Assembly: GCF_001482405.1 (NCBI RefSeq)
Contig: NZ_LPXO01000004.1
Span: 62,001 to 126,000, forward strand
DNA length: 64,000 bases
DNA from: Pseudoponticoccus marisrubri
Lineage (GTDB): Bacteria; Pseudomonadota; Alphaproteobacteria; Rhodobacterales; Rhodobacteraceae
Direction of reading: 5' to 3'
Shown here in pieces: positions 27,453 to 37,536 of this stretch; the stretch's first letter is position 1; each line of letters begins with the position of its first letter. The position numbers and the translations under genes were made by a program. A model generated the notes under the pieces. The model was not told where the DNA came from. It ran no database searches and was given only the letters and a program-made list of their open reading frames with translations.

Positions 27453-28712
27453 TCAATCCCGCACCGGCCGCGGCTCCAGCGTGCCCAGCCGGGTGACCCA
27501 GTCGAGATGCTGTGGCAGGCAGACCGTGCGCAGGTCGTAATTCTGCTGCACGAAGGCCCGCGCGTTGGCGCCCAGCCGCTCGCGCGTTGCGGCATCGTCG
27601 AGCAGCGCGCAGAGCCGCTCGACCAGCGCGTCCCGGTCGAAGAAATCGACCATCCAGCCGGTCTCGTCCTCCTCCATCACCTCGCGCACCGGGGCGGTGC
27701 CCGAGGCCAGGATGGCGCATTGCGCGCTCATCGCCTCGAGCAGCGACCAGGACAGCACGAACGGGTAGGTCAGGTAGACATGCGCCCGGCTGACCTGCAT
27801 CATCGACAGAAACCGGTCATAGGGCACGCGGCCGAGGAAATGCACCCGCTTCCAGTGCGGTGTGGGGATGCGGCCGCGCACCTCGTCGATGAAGATCTGC
27901 TTCCAGGTCTGCCCCTTGGGCGGCTTGGCGCCATAGCTGACCTCGTCGCCGCCCAGCAGCACCACATGCGCCTTCGGACGTCGCTTCAGGATCTCGGGCA
28001 ACGCGCGCATGAAGACGTGATAGCCGCGATAGGGTTCGAGATTGCGGTTGATGAAGGTAATGACCTCGTCCTCGCGGGTCAGCACCTTGCCGTCGCCCAC
28101 CTCCAGCCGCGCGGCGGGATTCGGGCGCACGGTCTCGGTGTCGATCCCGTCATGCGCCACGGTGATCCGGTCCTGCCAATGCGCCGGGAAGGTCGAGGCC
28201 TGGAACCGCGTGGGCGAGATGCCGGCATCCATGATCTCTTCGTGCAGGCGGTTGTTGAGATTCTTCATCCGGATCCGCAGCACGTCGCCCTGCGGGTTCT
28301 TCGAGGGGAATTCCGGGTCGAAATTCAGGAAGGGCGTCGCCGTCAGGTGATAGAGCTCGCAATAGAGGCCCAGCCGCGGCTCGGGCCAGACATCCTTGAG
28401 GAACATGCTCTCGCCCCAGCCGTGATGGGCGCAGATCACGTCCGGCACGAAGCCCTGTTCGCGCAGCGTCAGCGCGCCGCGATAGCACGAGGTGGCGCGC
28501 AGGATCTTGGTCTCGAAATCGGCCAGCCAGGGATGCACGCCGGGCGTGCTGGCGCCGCGGATTTCGTAGGGCAGGATCTGCACGCCCTTCCAGGTCTGCG
28601 GCGTCTTGACCTTGCAGGTCAGCGCCACGACCTGGTGGCCCCGCTCGACCAGGGCGGGGGCCAGGTGCTTGTATTGGCCGGGGAAATTCTGGTGGATCAG
28701 AAGGATCTTCAT
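27453..28712 (-). CDS. family-1-like (GT-B) glycosyltransferase
   Basis: 419 residues. [28 protein letters not shown] is the N-terminal Rossmann half of a GT-B enzyme. The donor-binding half has [69 protein letters not shown] and a [12 protein letters not shown] loop in place of the usual sugar-nucleotide Glu motif. The HQNFPGQ and NRNLEPYRG motifs are typical of transferases used for surface polysaccharides. No other polysaccharide gene is adjacent and the acceptor is unknown. Confidence 0.85.
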   Translation of the reverse strand: MKILLIHQNFPGQYKHLAPALVERGHQVVALTCKVKTPQTWKGVQILPYEIRGASTPGVHPWLADFETKILRATSCYRGALTLREQGFVPDVICAHHGWGESMFLKDVWPEPRLGLYCELYHLTATPFLNFDPEFPSKNPQGDVLRIRMKNLNNRLHEEIMDAGISPTRFQASTFPAHWQDRITVAHDGIDTETVRPNPAARLEVGDGKVLTREDEVITFINRNLEPYRGYHVFMRALPEILKRRPKAHVVLLGGDEVSYGAKPPKGQTWKQIFIDEVRGRIPTPHWKRVHFLGRVPYDRFLSMMQVSRAHVYLTYPFVLSWSLLEAMSAQCAILASGTAPVREVMEEDETGWMVDFFDRDALVERLCALLDDAATRERLGANARAFVQQNYDLRTVCLPQHLDWVTRLGTLEPRPVRD

Positions 28713-28823
28713 GCGCTGCGCCTTGGCCCGTCTCTGCTTGCGATTTTGTGCCACGCCGAACCCGGCCCGCCAAGGCGAGCCCCGCAAATGCCGGGCCCGG
28801 GTGGCCGAAATGTCGCCTTTCGC

Positions 28824-28852
28824 TGGACGCGCGGCGCGCGGGCCCCTATCAC
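28824..28852 (+). promoter_or_regulatory. putative leuS promoter
   Basis: TGGACG (28824-28829), 17 bases, TATCAC (28847-28852), 33 bases before the leuS ATG, which has its own AGAGGAAGA ribosome site. Confidence 0.4.
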
Positions 28853-28885
28853 CCGGCCCGACACCCGCCCGTCAGAGGAAGATCC

Positions 28886-31453
28886 ATGTCGCGTTACGAC
28901 CCCGCATCCATCGAGCCGAAATGGCAGGAGGCCTGGGACAAGGCCGGGACGTTCGAGGCCCGTCGGTCCGCGGACAAGCCGAAATACTACGTGCTCGAGA
29001 TGTTTCCCTACCCCTCGGGCCGCATCCATATCGGCCATGTGCGCAACTACACGATGGGCGACGTGATCGCGCGCTACAAGCTGTCGACCGGCCACAACGT
29101 GCTGCACCCGATGGGGTTCGACGCCTTCGGCATGCCGGCCGAGAACGCGGCCATGGCCAGCGGCGGGCACCCCAAGGACTGGACCTATTCCAATATCGAC
29201 ACGATGGTCGGGCAGATGAAGCCGCTGGGCTTCGGGCTGGACTGGTCGCGCATGTTCGCCACCTGCGACCCGGAATATTACGGCCAGCAGCAGGCGCTGT
29301 TCCTCGACTTCCTCGAGGCCGGGCTGGTCTACCGCAAGAACGCGGTGGTCAACTGGGACCCGGTCGACATGACCGTGCTGGCCAACGAGCAGGTCGAGGA
29401 CGGGCGCGGCTGGCGTTCGGGCGCGCTGGTCGAGCGCAAGGAACTCACCCAGTGGTTCTTCAAGATCTCGGATTACGCGGGCGAGCTGCTGGACGCGCTG
29501 GAGGGGCTCGACGACTGGCCGGCCAAGGTCAAGCTGATGCAGGCCAACTGGATCGGCCGCTCGCGCGGGCTGCAATTCGCCTTCTCGACGGTGGACGCGC
29601 CCGAGGGGCATGACCGGATCGAGGTCTACACCACCCGGCCCGACACGCTGATGGGCGCCAGCTTCGTCGGCATCTCGCCCGATCACCCGCTGGCGCGACA
29701 GCTGGAGAAGGACAATCCCGAGCTGGCCGCCTTCAACGCCGAATGCCGCCGCACCGGCACCTCGGAAGAGGCGCTGGAGAAGGCCGAGAAGAAGGGCTTC
29801 GACACCGGGATCACCGTGCGCCACCCGTTCGACACGGCGTGGGAGCTGCCGGTCTACGTGGCGAACTTCATCCTGATGGATTACGGCACCGGCGCGATCT
29901 TCGGCTGCCCGGCGCATGACCAGCGCGACCTTGATTTCGCCCGCAAATACGGGCTGCCCGTGGTCTCGACCTATGCCTCGGCCGAGGATGAGGGACGCAC
30001 CATGCCCGAGGATGGCGGCCCGGCCTACGTGCCGCCCAAGTCCGAGCCGGTGATCTACGTGCGCGGTTTTGCCGGCGAGACCGAGCAGACCGGCGAGGCC
30101 GCGATCGAGGCTGCCATCGCCTTCTGCGAGGAAAACGGCGTCGGGCAGGGGGTCACCAAGTACCGCCTGCGCGACTGGGGCCTGTCTCGGCAGCGTTACT
30201 GGGGCTGCCCGATTCCCGTCGTGCATTGCGACACCTGTGGCGTGGTGCCCGAGAAGAAGGAAAACCTGCCGATCGCGCTGCCCGACGATGTCAGCTTCGA
30301 CGTGCCGGGCAACCCGCTGGACCGGCATCCGACCTGGCGCGATTGTGCCTGCCCGGTCTGCGGCGCCGATGCAAAGCGCGAGACCGACACGATGGACACC
30401 TTCGTCGACAGCTCGTGGTACCAGGCGCGCTTCACCGCGCCGCGGGCCGAGACGCCCACCGACCCGAATGAGGCCGGTTACTGGATGAATGTCGACCAGT
30501 ATATCGGCGGGGTCGAGCATGCGATCCTGCACCTGCTCTATGCCCGCTTCTTCGCGCGCGCCATGATCAAGACCGGCCACCTGCCCGAGAAATGCGCCGA
30601 GCCCTTCTCGGCCCTCTTCACGCAGGGCATGGTGACCCACGCCATCTACCAGACGCGCAACGCAGAGGGCCGGCCCGTCTACCATTACCCCGAGGACGTG
30701 CAACTGCGCGACGGCAAGGGCTACCTTTCCGATGGCACCGAGGTCGAGATCATCCCCTCGGCCAAGATGTCCAAGTCCAAGAACAATGTGGTCGACCCGG
30801 TGGCGATCATCTCGACCTATGGCGCAGATACTGCGCGCTGGTTCGTGCTGTCCGACTCGCCCCCCGAACGCGACGTGGAATGGACCGCCAGTGGCGCCGA
30901 GGCGGCGCATAAACACCTGGGCCGGGTCTATCGCCTGGCTGCCGAGATCGCCGACAGCGACGCGCCCTCGACCAAGGAGGACGAACCGCTCCTGCGCGAG
31001 ATGCACAAGGCGATCCACGACGTGACCATGGGCGTGGAAAGCTTCGGCTTCAACGCCGCCATCGCCAAGCTCTATGCCTTCACCAACGCGCTGGCCAAGT
31101 CGCGCGCGGGCGCCGAGGTCAAGCGGCAGGCGGCGCGCACGCTGGCCCAGCTGATGGCGCCGATGACGCCGCATCTGTCGGAAGAGATCTGGTCGATGCT
31201 GGGCGGCGAGGGGCTGATCGCCAACGCGCCCTGGCCCGTGGCCGACGAGGCGATGCTGGTCGAGGATACCGTGACCCTGCCGATCCAGGTCAACGGCAAG
31301 CGCCGCGGCGAGATCGAGGTCGCCAAGGACCTGCCCAAGGAAGAGGTTGAAAAGCTGGCCCTGGCGCATGAAGCTGTGGTGCGGGCCCTCGATGGGGGGC
31401 AGCCCAAGAAGCTGATCGTGGTGCCGGGGCGAATCGTGAATGTGGTTGTCTGA
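28886..31453 (+). CDS. leuS: leucyl-tRNA synthetase
   Basis: 855 residues, class Ia synthetase charging tRNA-Leu. HIGH-type motif at about 45-52 ([10 protein letters not shown]) with the leading MFPYPSG. An editing domain contains [14 protein letters not shown] and GCPAHDQRD with the hydrolytic Asp. A zinc-ribbon-like CDTCGVV and [27 protein letters not shown] follow; the [12 protein letters not shown] loop is near residue 625. First gene of the conserved leuS-lptE-holA group; lptE overlaps its last 14 bases. Confidence 0.98.
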   Translation: MSRYDPASIEPKWQEAWDKAGTFEARRSADKPKYYVLEMFPYPSGRIHIGHVRNYTMGDVIARYKLSTGHNVLHPMGFDAFGMPAENAAMASGGHPKDWTYSNIDTMVGQMKPLGFGLDWSRMFATCDPEYYGQQQALFLDFLEAGLVYRKNAVVNWDPVDMTVLANEQVEDGRGWRSGALVERKELTQWFFKISDYAGELLDALEGLDDWPAKVKLMQANWIGRSRGLQFAFSTVDAPEGHDRIEVYTTRPDTLMGASFVGISPDHPLARQLEKDNPELAAFNAECRRTGTSEEALEKAEKKGFDTGITVRHPFDTAWELPVYVANFILMDYGTGAIFGCPAHDQRDLDFARKYGLPVVSTYASAEDEGRTMPEDGGPAYVPPKSEPVIYVRGFAGETEQTGEAAIEAAIAFCEENGVGQGVTKYRLRDWGLSRQRYWGCPIPVVHCDTCGVVPEKKENLPIALPDDVSFDVPGNPLDRHPTWRDCACPVCGADAKRETDTMDTFVDSSWYQARFTAPRAETPTDPNEAGYWMNVDQYIGGVEHAILHLLYARFFARAMIKTGHLPEKCAEPFSALFTQGMVTHAIYQTRNAEGRPVYHYPEDVQLRDGKGYLSDGTEVEIIPSAKMSKSKNNVVDPVAIISTYGADTARWFVLSDSPPERDVEWTASGAEAAHKHLGRVYRLAAEIADSDAPSTKEDEPLLREMHKAIHDVTMGVESFGFNAAIAKLYAFTNALAKSRAGAEVKRQAARTLAQLMAPMTPHLSEEIWSMLGGEGLIANAPWPVADEAMLVEDTVTLPIQVNGKRRGEIEVAKDLPKEEVEKLALAHEAVVRALDGGQPKKLIVVPGRIVNVVV

Positions 31454-31931
31454 TCGCAGAACGCTGCTGCTTGCGGCGCTGGCCCTGGGGGCCTGCGGGT
31501 TCACGCCCGTCTACGGCCCGCAGGGCAGCGGCGGGACATTGGTCGATTCGGTCCTCCTGCCCGAGCCGGGCCGGCCCGAATCCTACCTGTTCAACCGCCG
31601 CTTCGAGGAACGGCTGGGCCGCGCCCCGGCCACCGCGCCCTACCGGCTGACGCTGCAGCTGCAGACCACCGAGCAGGGAATCGGCTCCACCTCGGCGGGC
31701 TCGACCACGCGGTTCCGCGTGATCGGGCGCGCTTTCTACACGCTGACCGACACGGCCACCGAGGCGGTGCTGGCCGAGGGGCGTACCAACGCCTTCACCG
31801 GCTATTCCACCACCGGCTCGACCGTCGCCACGCTTGCCGCCGAGCGGGACGCGACCGAGCGGCTGATGGTGCTGCTGGCCGATCAGGTCATCGACCACCT
31901 GCTGCTCGAGACCGCGGCGGAGGCCGGATGA
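31440..31931 (+). CDS. lptE: LPS-assembly lipoprotein LptE
   Basis: 163 residues. Lipoprotein signal [18 protein letters not shown], the CGF(T/R)PVYG sequence after the lipid Cys being typical of LptE; later [31 protein letters not shown] and [10 protein letters not shown]. LptE plugs the LptD barrel and helps place LPS in the outer leaflet. It overlaps leuS by 14 bases and holA by four. Confidence 0.93.
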   Translation: MWLSDRRTLLLAALALGACGFTPVYGPQGSGGTLVDSVLLPEPGRPESYLFNRRFEERLGRAPATAPYRLTLQLQTTEQGIGSTSAGSTTRFRVIGRAFYTLTDTATEAVLAEGRTNAFTGYSTTGSTVATLAAERDATERLMVLLADQVIDHLLLETAAEAG

Positions 31932-32953
31932 AGCTGTCGCCCCGCGACGCCGCCGCCTTCTTCCGCAAGCCCGACCCGAATGTCGCGGCGCTTCTGATCT
32001 ACGGCGAGGACACGATGCGCGTGGCGATGCGCCGGCAGGAGGTCGTCGCCGCCATCATCGGCCCCGAGGGCGAGGCCGAGATGCGCCTGACCCGCATTCC
32101 CGGCCCCGACCTGCGCAAGGACCCGGCCATGCTGCTGGACGCGGTCAAGGCGCAGGGGTTCTTTCCGGGGCCCCGCGTCGCGCTGATCGAGGAGGCCACC
32201 GACGCGCTGAGCAAGACGGTCGAGGGGGCGCTGGCCGAATGGCGGCCGGGCGACGCGCAGATCGTGGCCACCGCGGGCCAGCTGACCGCGCGGTCCTCCT
32301 TGCGCAAGCTGTTCGAGAAGGCGCCCTCGGCCGCGGCGGCAGCGCTCTACAACGACCCGATGGGCCGCGCCGAGATCGAGCAGGAACTGGCCCGCGCCGG
32401 GCTGCGAGAGGTGGGCCGCGACGCGATGGGCGCGCTGGAGCACCTCGCCCGCGACCTGACGCCGGGCGATTTCCGCCAGACGCTCGAGAAGATCGCGCTC
32501 TACAAGCTGGACGATCCCGCGCCGCTGGACGCGGGCGAGGTCGCGCTGAACGCCCCCGCCTCGGTCGAGGCCGAGATCGACGACGTGTTCCACGTGCTGG
32601 CCGAGGGCCGCATGGGCGAGATCGCCCCGGTCATGCAGCGTCTGGAGGCGCAGGGCGTGGCCCCGGTCACCCTGCTGATCATGGGCGCGCGGCATTTCCG
32701 CATGCTCTATGCCATCGCCTCGGCCCCGGGCGGGCCGGCACAGGGAATCGGTGCGCTGCGCCCGCCGCTCTTCGGGCCGCGCCGCGACCGCATGCTGCGC
32801 CAGGCGCAGGGCTGGACGACGGACCGGCTGGAAGAGGCGCTGCAACTGATCATGGATACCGACCTCGCGCTGCGCTCGGCCGGGCAGCGGGCGCCCGCGC
32901 TGGCGCTGGTCGAACGCGCCTTCGTGCGGCTGGCCTACATGGCGCGACGCTGA
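31928..32953 (+). CDS. holA: DNA polymerase III subunit delta
   Basis: 341 residues. The clamp-loader delta subunit opens the beta clamp. AAA+-like N-terminal region with LLIYGEDTMRVAMRRQEVV, RIPGPDLRKDPAMLLDAVKAQGFFPGPRVALIEEATD, then REVGRDAMGALEHLARDLTPGDFRQTLEKIALYK and a C-terminal helical collar (APVTLLIMGARHFRMLYAI, LEEALQLIMDTDLALRSAGQ). Position after lptE is conserved in many proteobacteria. Confidence 0.95.
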   Translation: MKLSPRDAAAFFRKPDPNVAALLIYGEDTMRVAMRRQEVVAAIIGPEGEAEMRLTRIPGPDLRKDPAMLLDAVKAQGFFPGPRVALIEEATDALSKTVEGALAEWRPGDAQIVATAGQLTARSSLRKLFEKAPSAAAAALYNDPMGRAEIEQELARAGLREVGRDAMGALEHLARDLTPGDFRQTLEKIALYKLDDPAPLDAGEVALNAPASVEAEIDDVFHVLAEGRMGEIAPVMQRLEAQGVAPVTLLIMGARHFRMLYAIASAPGGPAQGIGALRPPLFGPRRDRMLRQAQGWTTDRLEEALQLIMDTDLALRSAGQRAPALALVERAFVRLAYMARR

Positions 32954-32976
32954 GAGAGACAGGAAAGGGGCAGGGG

Positions 32977-33564
32977 ATGACCTACACGCTATACGGATCG
33001 GTGCGCAGCCGGGCCTTCCGGGTGCTGTGGCTGATGGAAGAGCTGGGGCTCGACTACAAACAGGTGGATGCCGGCCCGCAATCCGAGGAGGTGCGCCAGG
33101 TCAGCCCGCTGGGCAAGATCCCGGTGCTGGTGGACGACACCGAGGTGCTGCGCGACAGCTCGGCCATCCTGACCTATCTCGCCGACAAGCACGGCGCCTT
33201 CACTGCGCCGGCCGGCACGGTGGCGCGCGCGCACCAGGACGCCTGGACCTTCCGCGTGCTGGACGAGATCGATTCGGTGCTCTGGACCGCGTCCAAGCAC
33301 AAGTTCGTCCTGCCCGAGGGCGAGCGCGTCCCCGATGTGCTGGCCAGTTGCCAAGCCGAATATGCGCGCAACATCGCCCGGATCGGCGAGCAGATGGACG
33401 GCCCCTACCTGACCGGCGCCACGCCCGCCGTGCCGGACATCATCCTGTGCCATTGCCTGGGCTGGGCGCAGGTGGCGGGGTTCCCGAAACCGGGCGACAA
33501 GCTGGCCGCCTACATGGCGACGCTGCGCGACCGCCCCGCCTATCGCGCCGCGGCCGCCCGCTAG
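32977..33564 (+). CDS. glutathione S-transferase family protein
   Basis: 195 residues. Thioredoxin-like N domain YTLYGSVRSRAFRVLWLMEELGLDYKQVD with Ser at the usual active-site position, the cis-Pro and GSH-binding LGKIPVLVDDTEVLRDSSAILTYLADKHG (ES/DS motif as DSS), and an all-helical C domain ending YMATLRDRPAYRAA. General conjugation or peroxide-detoxifying role; the substrate is unknown. GGGG precedes the ATG at 32977. It overlaps the convergent DUF2218 gene by four bases. Confidence 0.9.
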   Translation: MTYTLYGSVRSRAFRVLWLMEELGLDYKQVDAGPQSEEVRQVSPLGKIPVLVDDTEVLRDSSAILTYLADKHGAFTAPAGTVARAHQDAWTFRVLDEIDSVLWTASKHKFVLPEGERVPDVLASCQAEYARNIARIGEQMDGPYLTGATPAVPDIILCHCLGWAQVAGFPKPGDKLAAYMATLRDRPAYRAAAAR

Positions 33565-33875
33565 GCGGTCTGCGCGGCGGTCGTCTGCGCGGCCGTCCAG
33601 TCCATGGTCTCGAATCCCTCGCGGAAGGCGAAGCGCGCCAGGTGACTGTCGATCACGTGGCGCGCCCGGTCCAGCGCGTCGGCATCGGCGCCGGTCACGG
33701 TGACCGTCAGCGCGCCGTCCGCGGCCTGCAACCGCGCGGGCCCGGCCGGCAGCGCGGCCGTCCCGGTTTCCGAGTCAAAGCTGACCTCGACCTTGTGCGC
33801 GAAGTGTTTGCACAGCTGTTGCAGGTACTTGCTGGCATGGGCGGTCTCGAACCGGCCGGTCTGGGCAAGGGGCAT
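33561..33875 (-). CDS. DUF2218 protein
   Basis: 104 residues matching DUF2218: ETAHASKYLQQLCKHFAHKVEVSFDSETGTAALPAGPARLQA and VIDSHLARFAFREGFETMDW. Members are small cytosolic proteins that tend to sit beside siderophore or haem uptake genes, as this one does (the ABC importer starts 99 bases away on the other strand). A role in handling imported iron is a guess from context; no biochemistry is known to me. Confidence 0.85.
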   Translation of the reverse strand: MPLAQTGRFETAHASKYLQQLCKHFAHKVEVSFDSETGTAALPAGPARLQAADGALTVTVTGADADALDRARHVIDSHLARFAFREGFETMDWTAAQTTAAQTA

Positions 33876-33907
33876 GGAAGTCTCCGAGTTTTTCTGTCGG
33901 GAATGGC

Positions 33908-33937
33908 TTGCACCTTCTGAACCGGTTTGTCTAGAAC
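33908..33937 (+). promoter_or_regulatory. putative promoter of the iron-siderophore ABC operon
   Basis: TTGCAC (33908-33913), 18 bases, TAGAAC (33932-33937); transcription would start near 33944, ahead of the possible operator at 33950-33970. Confidence 0.35.
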
Positions 33938-33949
33938 GGCGGCGAAAAT

Positions 33950-33970
33950 CCTGACTGATTTGATTGGAAA
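33950..33970 (+). promoter_or_regulatory. possible iron-responsive operator
   Basis: An AT-rich TGAC...TTTGATTGGA block just downstream of the predicted start of an iron-uptake operon. It resembles, from memory, the TGAC-N-GGA type iron boxes described for Rhodobacterales, but I cannot align it to a matrix. Confidence 0.22.
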
Positions 33971-33974
33971 CGCC

Positions 33975-34886
33975 ATGATCCGCGCCGCCGCCCTCGGGGC
34001 CTTTGCTGCCCTTGTCACCGCCACCCCGCCCGCATGGGCCGAAGAGGTGACGATTCCCACCGCGACCGGTCCGGCGACGTTGCCGGCTGCGCCGCAGACG
34101 GTCGTCGCGCTAGACGTGGCCGCCATCGACACGCTGGAGGCGCTGGGCGTGCCCCTGGCCGGCATCCCGGCCCCGCATTACCTGGACTATCTCGACGACG
34201 TGGCCGCGCAGGCGCAGACGGTCGGATCGCTGTTCGAGCCGGATTTCGAGGCGCTGGCCGTGATGGCACCCGACTTGGTCATTGCCGGCGGCCGCTCCTC
34301 GGCGCAGGTCGACGCGCTGTCAAGGATCGCCCCCACCATCGACATGACGGTCTGGGGCGACGATCACCTCGTGCAGGTCTCCGAGCGCATCACCGCCTAC
34401 GGCACGCTGTTCGACCGGGAAGACGCGGCCGAGAAACTTGTCGGCCGGCTCGAGGCCAAGGTCGCGCAGGCGGCCGAGGCCGTGCGCGGGCAGGGCGACG
34501 CGCTGATCCTGCTGAGCAATGGCGGCAAGGTCTCGGCCTACGGGGCCGGGTCGCGATTCGGCTGGCTGCACAGTGCGCTGGACCTGCCCGAGGCCTCTCC
34601 CGGACTGTCCACCGAGACCCATGGCGAGGCCGTGTCCTTCGAGTTCGTCGCCGAGGTCGATCCGGACTGGATCCTGGTCATCGACCGCGGCGCCGCGATC
34701 GGCCAGTCGGGCGAGGCCGCGGCGGCCACGCTGGACAATCCGCTGGTGGCCGGCACGACAGCGGCGCAAGCCGGGCAGATCGTCTATCTCGACAGCGGCC
34801 CGCTCTACATCGCGGGCGGCGGCGTGCAATCGGTCATGGGCACGCTGGACGAGCTGATCGGGGCCTTCGCAGGCGCGGAAGGCTGA
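33975..34886 (+). CDS. siderophore/haem ABC transporter, periplasmic substrate-binding protein
   Basis: 303 residues with a signal peptide (MIRAAALGAFAALVTATPPAWA). FepB/FatB-type fold: VVALDVAAIDTLEALGVPLAGIPAP, FEPDFEALAVMAPDLVIAGGRSS, TIDMTVWGDD, an ALILLSNGGKVSAYGAGSRFGWLH middle segment and IVYLDSGPLYIAGGG. It would deliver an iron-siderophore (hydroxamate or catecholate) to the two permeases downstream. I use 33975, not 33927, so that the signal peptide is N-terminal; GGAAA precedes it. Starts a four-gene operon. Confidence 0.92.
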   Translation: MIRAAALGAFAALVTATPPAWAEEVTIPTATGPATLPAAPQTVVALDVAAIDTLEALGVPLAGIPAPHYLDYLDDVAAQAQTVGSLFEPDFEALAVMAPDLVIAGGRSSAQVDALSRIAPTIDMTVWGDDHLVQVSERITAYGTLFDREDAAEKLVGRLEAKVAQAAEAVRGQGDALILLSNGGKVSAYGAGSRFGWLHSALDLPEASPGLSTETHGEAVSFEFVAEVDPDWILVIDRGAAIGQSGEAAAATLDNPLVAGTTAAQAGQIVYLDSGPLYIAGGGVQSVMGTLDELIGAFAGAEG

Positions 34887-34889
34887 TCC

Positions 34890-35834
34890 ATGCGGGGCTG
34901 GCTCTGGGGCGGTGCCGGGCTGCTCGGCCTCGTGGCGCTCAGCCTGTCGATCGGCGCGGCCTCGCTCTGGACCTCGGACCTGAACACCGGCTGGCTGATC
35001 GCGGTCAGCCGGTTCCCTAGGACGGCCGCGGCGCTCCTGGCCGGCGCGGGGCTGGCGCTGGCCGGGGTCGTGGTGCAGCAGGCCGTGCAGAACCGCTTTG
35101 TCGAGCCCGGCCTCTCGGGCACGCCCGAGGCCGCCATGCTGGGCCTGCTGGGCATCACGCTGATCGCGCCGGGCGCGGTGCTCTGGGTCAAGATGGCGGT
35201 GGCGGCGCTGGCCGCGCTGGCCGGGACGGGGCTGTTCCTGGCACTGGCCACGCGCATCCCCCGCACCGACCCGATGTTGCTGCCGTTGGTCGGGCTGATC
35301 CATGCCGGCATCCTTGGCGCCGTCGTGACCTGGATCGCGTGGCAGGCCGACCTGATGCAATATCTCGGGATCTGGCAGATGGGCGAGTTCTCGGGCGTGG
35401 TGCAGGGCCGGTACGAACTGCTCTGGGGCATCGCCGCCCTCGCCGCGCTGCTTTACGCGCTGGCCGACCGGATCACCCTGCTGGGGCTGGGCGCCGACGC
35501 CGCCCGTGCGCTGGGGCTGGATTACCGGCAGACCGTCGCGCTTGGGCTGACCGTGGTCGCGGCGATCACCGCGCTGGTCGTGGTGACCGTCGGCGCACTG
35601 CCCTTCGTGGGGCTGGTCGTGCCCAATGTCGTGTCGCGCTTTCGCGGCGACAACCTGGCGCGCAACCTGCCGATGGTCGCGCTGGGCGGCGCCGGGGCGG
35701 TGCTGGCCGCCGACATCCTGGGCCGCATGCTGCGCCACCCCTACGAGGTCCCGGCCGCAACGGTCTTTGCCATTGCCGGCGCCGGGATCTTCCTGTGGCT
35801 GCTGCACGCGGCGCCGAAAGCCGCGCATGGCTGA
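34890..35834 (+). CDS. iron-siderophore ABC transporter permease (FecCD family), first
   Basis: 314 residues, about nine to ten membrane helices. FecCD hallmarks are SRFPRTAAALLAGAGLALAGVVVQQAVQNRFVEPGLSGTPEAAMLG near the N terminus, the LGLGADAARALGLDYRQT coupling segment for the ATPase, and VGALPFVGLVVPNVVSRFRGDNLARNLPM. Starts three bases after the binding-protein stop and overlaps the second permease by eight bases. Confidence 0.93.
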   Translation: MRGWLWGGAGLLGLVALSLSIGAASLWTSDLNTGWLIAVSRFPRTAAALLAGAGLALAGVVVQQAVQNRFVEPGLSGTPEAAMLGLLGITLIAPGAVLWVKMAVAALAALAGTGLFLALATRIPRTDPMLLPLVGLIHAGILGAVVTWIAWQADLMQYLGIWQMGEFSGVVQGRYELLWGIAALAALLYALADRITLLGLGADAARALGLDYRQTVALGLTVVAAITALVVVTVGALPFVGLVVPNVVSRFRGDNLARNLPMVALGGAGAVLAADILGRMLRHPYEVPAATVFAIAGAGIFLWLLHAAPKAAHG

Positions 35835-36771
35835 GCGGCGGCTGCTCCTGCTGGGCCTCGTGCTGCTGGCCGCCTCGGCCGCCTTCCTGCTGTGGAACCT
35901 GCGCGGGCCGGTCGGTTTCATCCTGACATTGCGCGCGACCAAGCTGGCCGCGCTGCTGCTGGTCGGACTGGCGGTCGGCGTGGCCACGGTGCTGTTCCAG
36001 ACCGTGGCGCAGAACCGGCTGCTGACGCCCGGCATCGTGGGGTTCGATGCGCTTTTCGTCACCCTGCAGACCGGGCTGGTTCTGGGCCTGGGCGGCCTTG
36101 GTCTCGCGCAGCTGCCTGCGCTGGGACGCTTCGCGATGGAGGTCCTGCTGCTGGTGCTGGCCGCGCAGGCGCTGTTCGGCCTGTTGCTGCGCAAGGGGGC
36201 CGATGACGTGATCCGCATGATCCTGACCGGGGTGATCCTTGGCGTGATGCTGCGGGGGGTGGCCGGGCTGATGCAGCGCCTTCTGGACCCGTCCGAGTTC
36301 TCGGTCGTGCAGCAGGCGGTGTTCGCCAGTTTCGGCGCGGTGGACCGGGGCCTGCTGCTCATCGCGGCGGGCCTGCTGGCCATGGCGATGCTGGCCGCCC
36401 TGCGGATGGCGTCGGAACTGGACGTGGCAGGGCTGGGCCGGGTGCCGGCGCGCACGCTGGGGCTTGACCATGACCGTGTGGTCCGGCGCAGTCTGGCGCT
36501 GGTCTCGGCGCTGGTGGCGGTCTCCACCGCGCTGGTCGGTCCGGTCACCTTCCTTGGCCTGATCGCGGCCAGCCTCGCCCACGCGCTGATGCAGACCCAC
36601 CGCCACGCCGTGCTGCTGCCCGCCGCCGGCCTGCTGGGGGCGCTGTTCCTCGTCACCGGGCAGTTCCTGTTCGAGCGGGTGCTGGGCCTGCAATCGACCC
36701 TCGCGGTCCTGATCGAGTTTTTCGGCGGGCTGCTTTTCCTTGCCCTGATCCTGTCACGGAGACGCCAATGA
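35827..36771 (+). CDS. iron-siderophore ABC transporter permease (FecCD family), second
   Basis: 314 residues, paralogue of the preceding permease, forming a heterodimeric channel. LRATKLAALLLVGLAVGVATVLFQTVAQNRLLTPGIVGFDALFV, then the cytoplasmic coupling helix LGRVPARTLGLDHDRVVRR and GPVTFLGLIAASLAHALM. The ATG at 35827 lies inside the end of the first permease gene; the stop overlaps the ATPase start by four bases. Confidence 0.92.
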   Translation: MAERRLLLLGLVLLAASAAFLLWNLRGPVGFILTLRATKLAALLLVGLAVGVATVLFQTVAQNRLLTPGIVGFDALFVTLQTGLVLGLGGLGLAQLPALGRFAMEVLLLVLAAQALFGLLLRKGADDVIRMILTGVILGVMLRGVAGLMQRLLDPSEFSVVQQAVFASFGAVDRGLLLIAAGLLAMAMLAALRMASELDVAGLGRVPARTLGLDHDRVVRRSLALVSALVAVSTALVGPVTFLGLIAASLAHALMQTHRHAVLLPAAGLLGALFLVTGQFLFERVLGLQSTLAVLIEFFGGLLFLALILSRRRQ

Positions 36772-37529
36772 TCGAGATCCGGAATGTCAGCCTGTCGCTG
36801 CGGGGCAGCGCGATCCTGCACGACATCACGGCAGGCCTGCCACAGACCGGGATCACCGCGCTGATCGGGCCGAACGGGGCGGGCAAGTCCTCGCTTCTGC
36901 ATCTGTGCGCGGGGCTCTTGCGGCCGAGCGGAGGCGTGATTGCCGTCGACGGGGGCGACGTGACCCGGATGGCGCATCGCGACCGGGCGCGCCGGATCGC
37001 CGTGCTGACACAGGCGCAGGCGCTGGGCAGCCGGCTGACGGTGGGCGATCTGGTGGGCTTCGGGCGCTGGCCGCATCACCTTGGCCGACCGCGCGAGGCC
37101 GACCGGCAGGTCGTGGCCGAGGCGCTGGCGCTGTTCGATCTCGAGACGCTGTCGGGACGGCAGGTCGAGACCCTGTCCGGCGGCCAGAAGGCGCGGGCCT
37201 TCACCGCCATGGCCTGGGCGCAGTCGACGCCCTGGCTGCTCTTGGACGAGCCGCTGGCCGCGCTCGACCCGCGCTTTGCCCGCGACCTGATGGCCCGTCT
37301 GCACGCCATGTCACAGACCGGCCCGCAGGCGCGCGGCGTGGTGATCGTGGTGCATGACCTGAACGCCGCGGCGCTCTGGGCCGATCACGTGGTGGCGCTG
37401 CGCGACGGCCGCCTCTTCGCCGACGGCCCCGCCGCCGAGGTGCTGACCCCGGCGACCCTGGGCGCGCTCTTTGACACCGCCTTCGGCACCGTCGACACCC
37501 CGCGCGGTCGGCTGGTCTACCCGGCGTGA
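36768..37529 (+). CDS. iron-siderophore ABC transporter ATP-binding protein
   Basis: 253 residues. Walker A IGPNGAGKSSLLHLCAG, Q-loop TQAQALGSRLTVGDLVGFGRWPH (typical FepC spacing), signature LSGGQKARAFTAMAW (LSGGQ intact), Walker B WLLLDEPLAALD and the switch His in VIVVHDLNAAALWAD. Completes the importer. It ends seven bases before the convergent tcuB stop. Confidence 0.94.
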   Translation: MIEIRNVSLSLRGSAILHDITAGLPQTGITALIGPNGAGKSSLLHLCAGLLRPSGGVIAVDGGDVTRMAHRDRARRIAVLTQAQALGSRLTVGDLVGFGRWPHHLGRPREADRQVVAEALALFDLETLSGRQVETLSGGQKARAFTAMAWAQSTPWLLLDEPLAALDPRFARDLMARLHAMSQTGPQARGVVIVVHDLNAAALWADHVVALRDGRLFADGPAAEVLTPATLGALFDTAFGTVDTPRGRLVYPA

Positions 37530-37536
37530 GGGATAC

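Noticed and set aside
28709-31504. 931-residue open frame antisense to leuS
   Set aside because: Mirrors leuS, which has all synthetase motifs; no recognisable domains in the antisense product.
34320-37304. 994-residue open frame antisense to the ABC importer
   Set aside because: Opposite four genes with clear ABC-transporter motifs; composition typical of a shadow frame.
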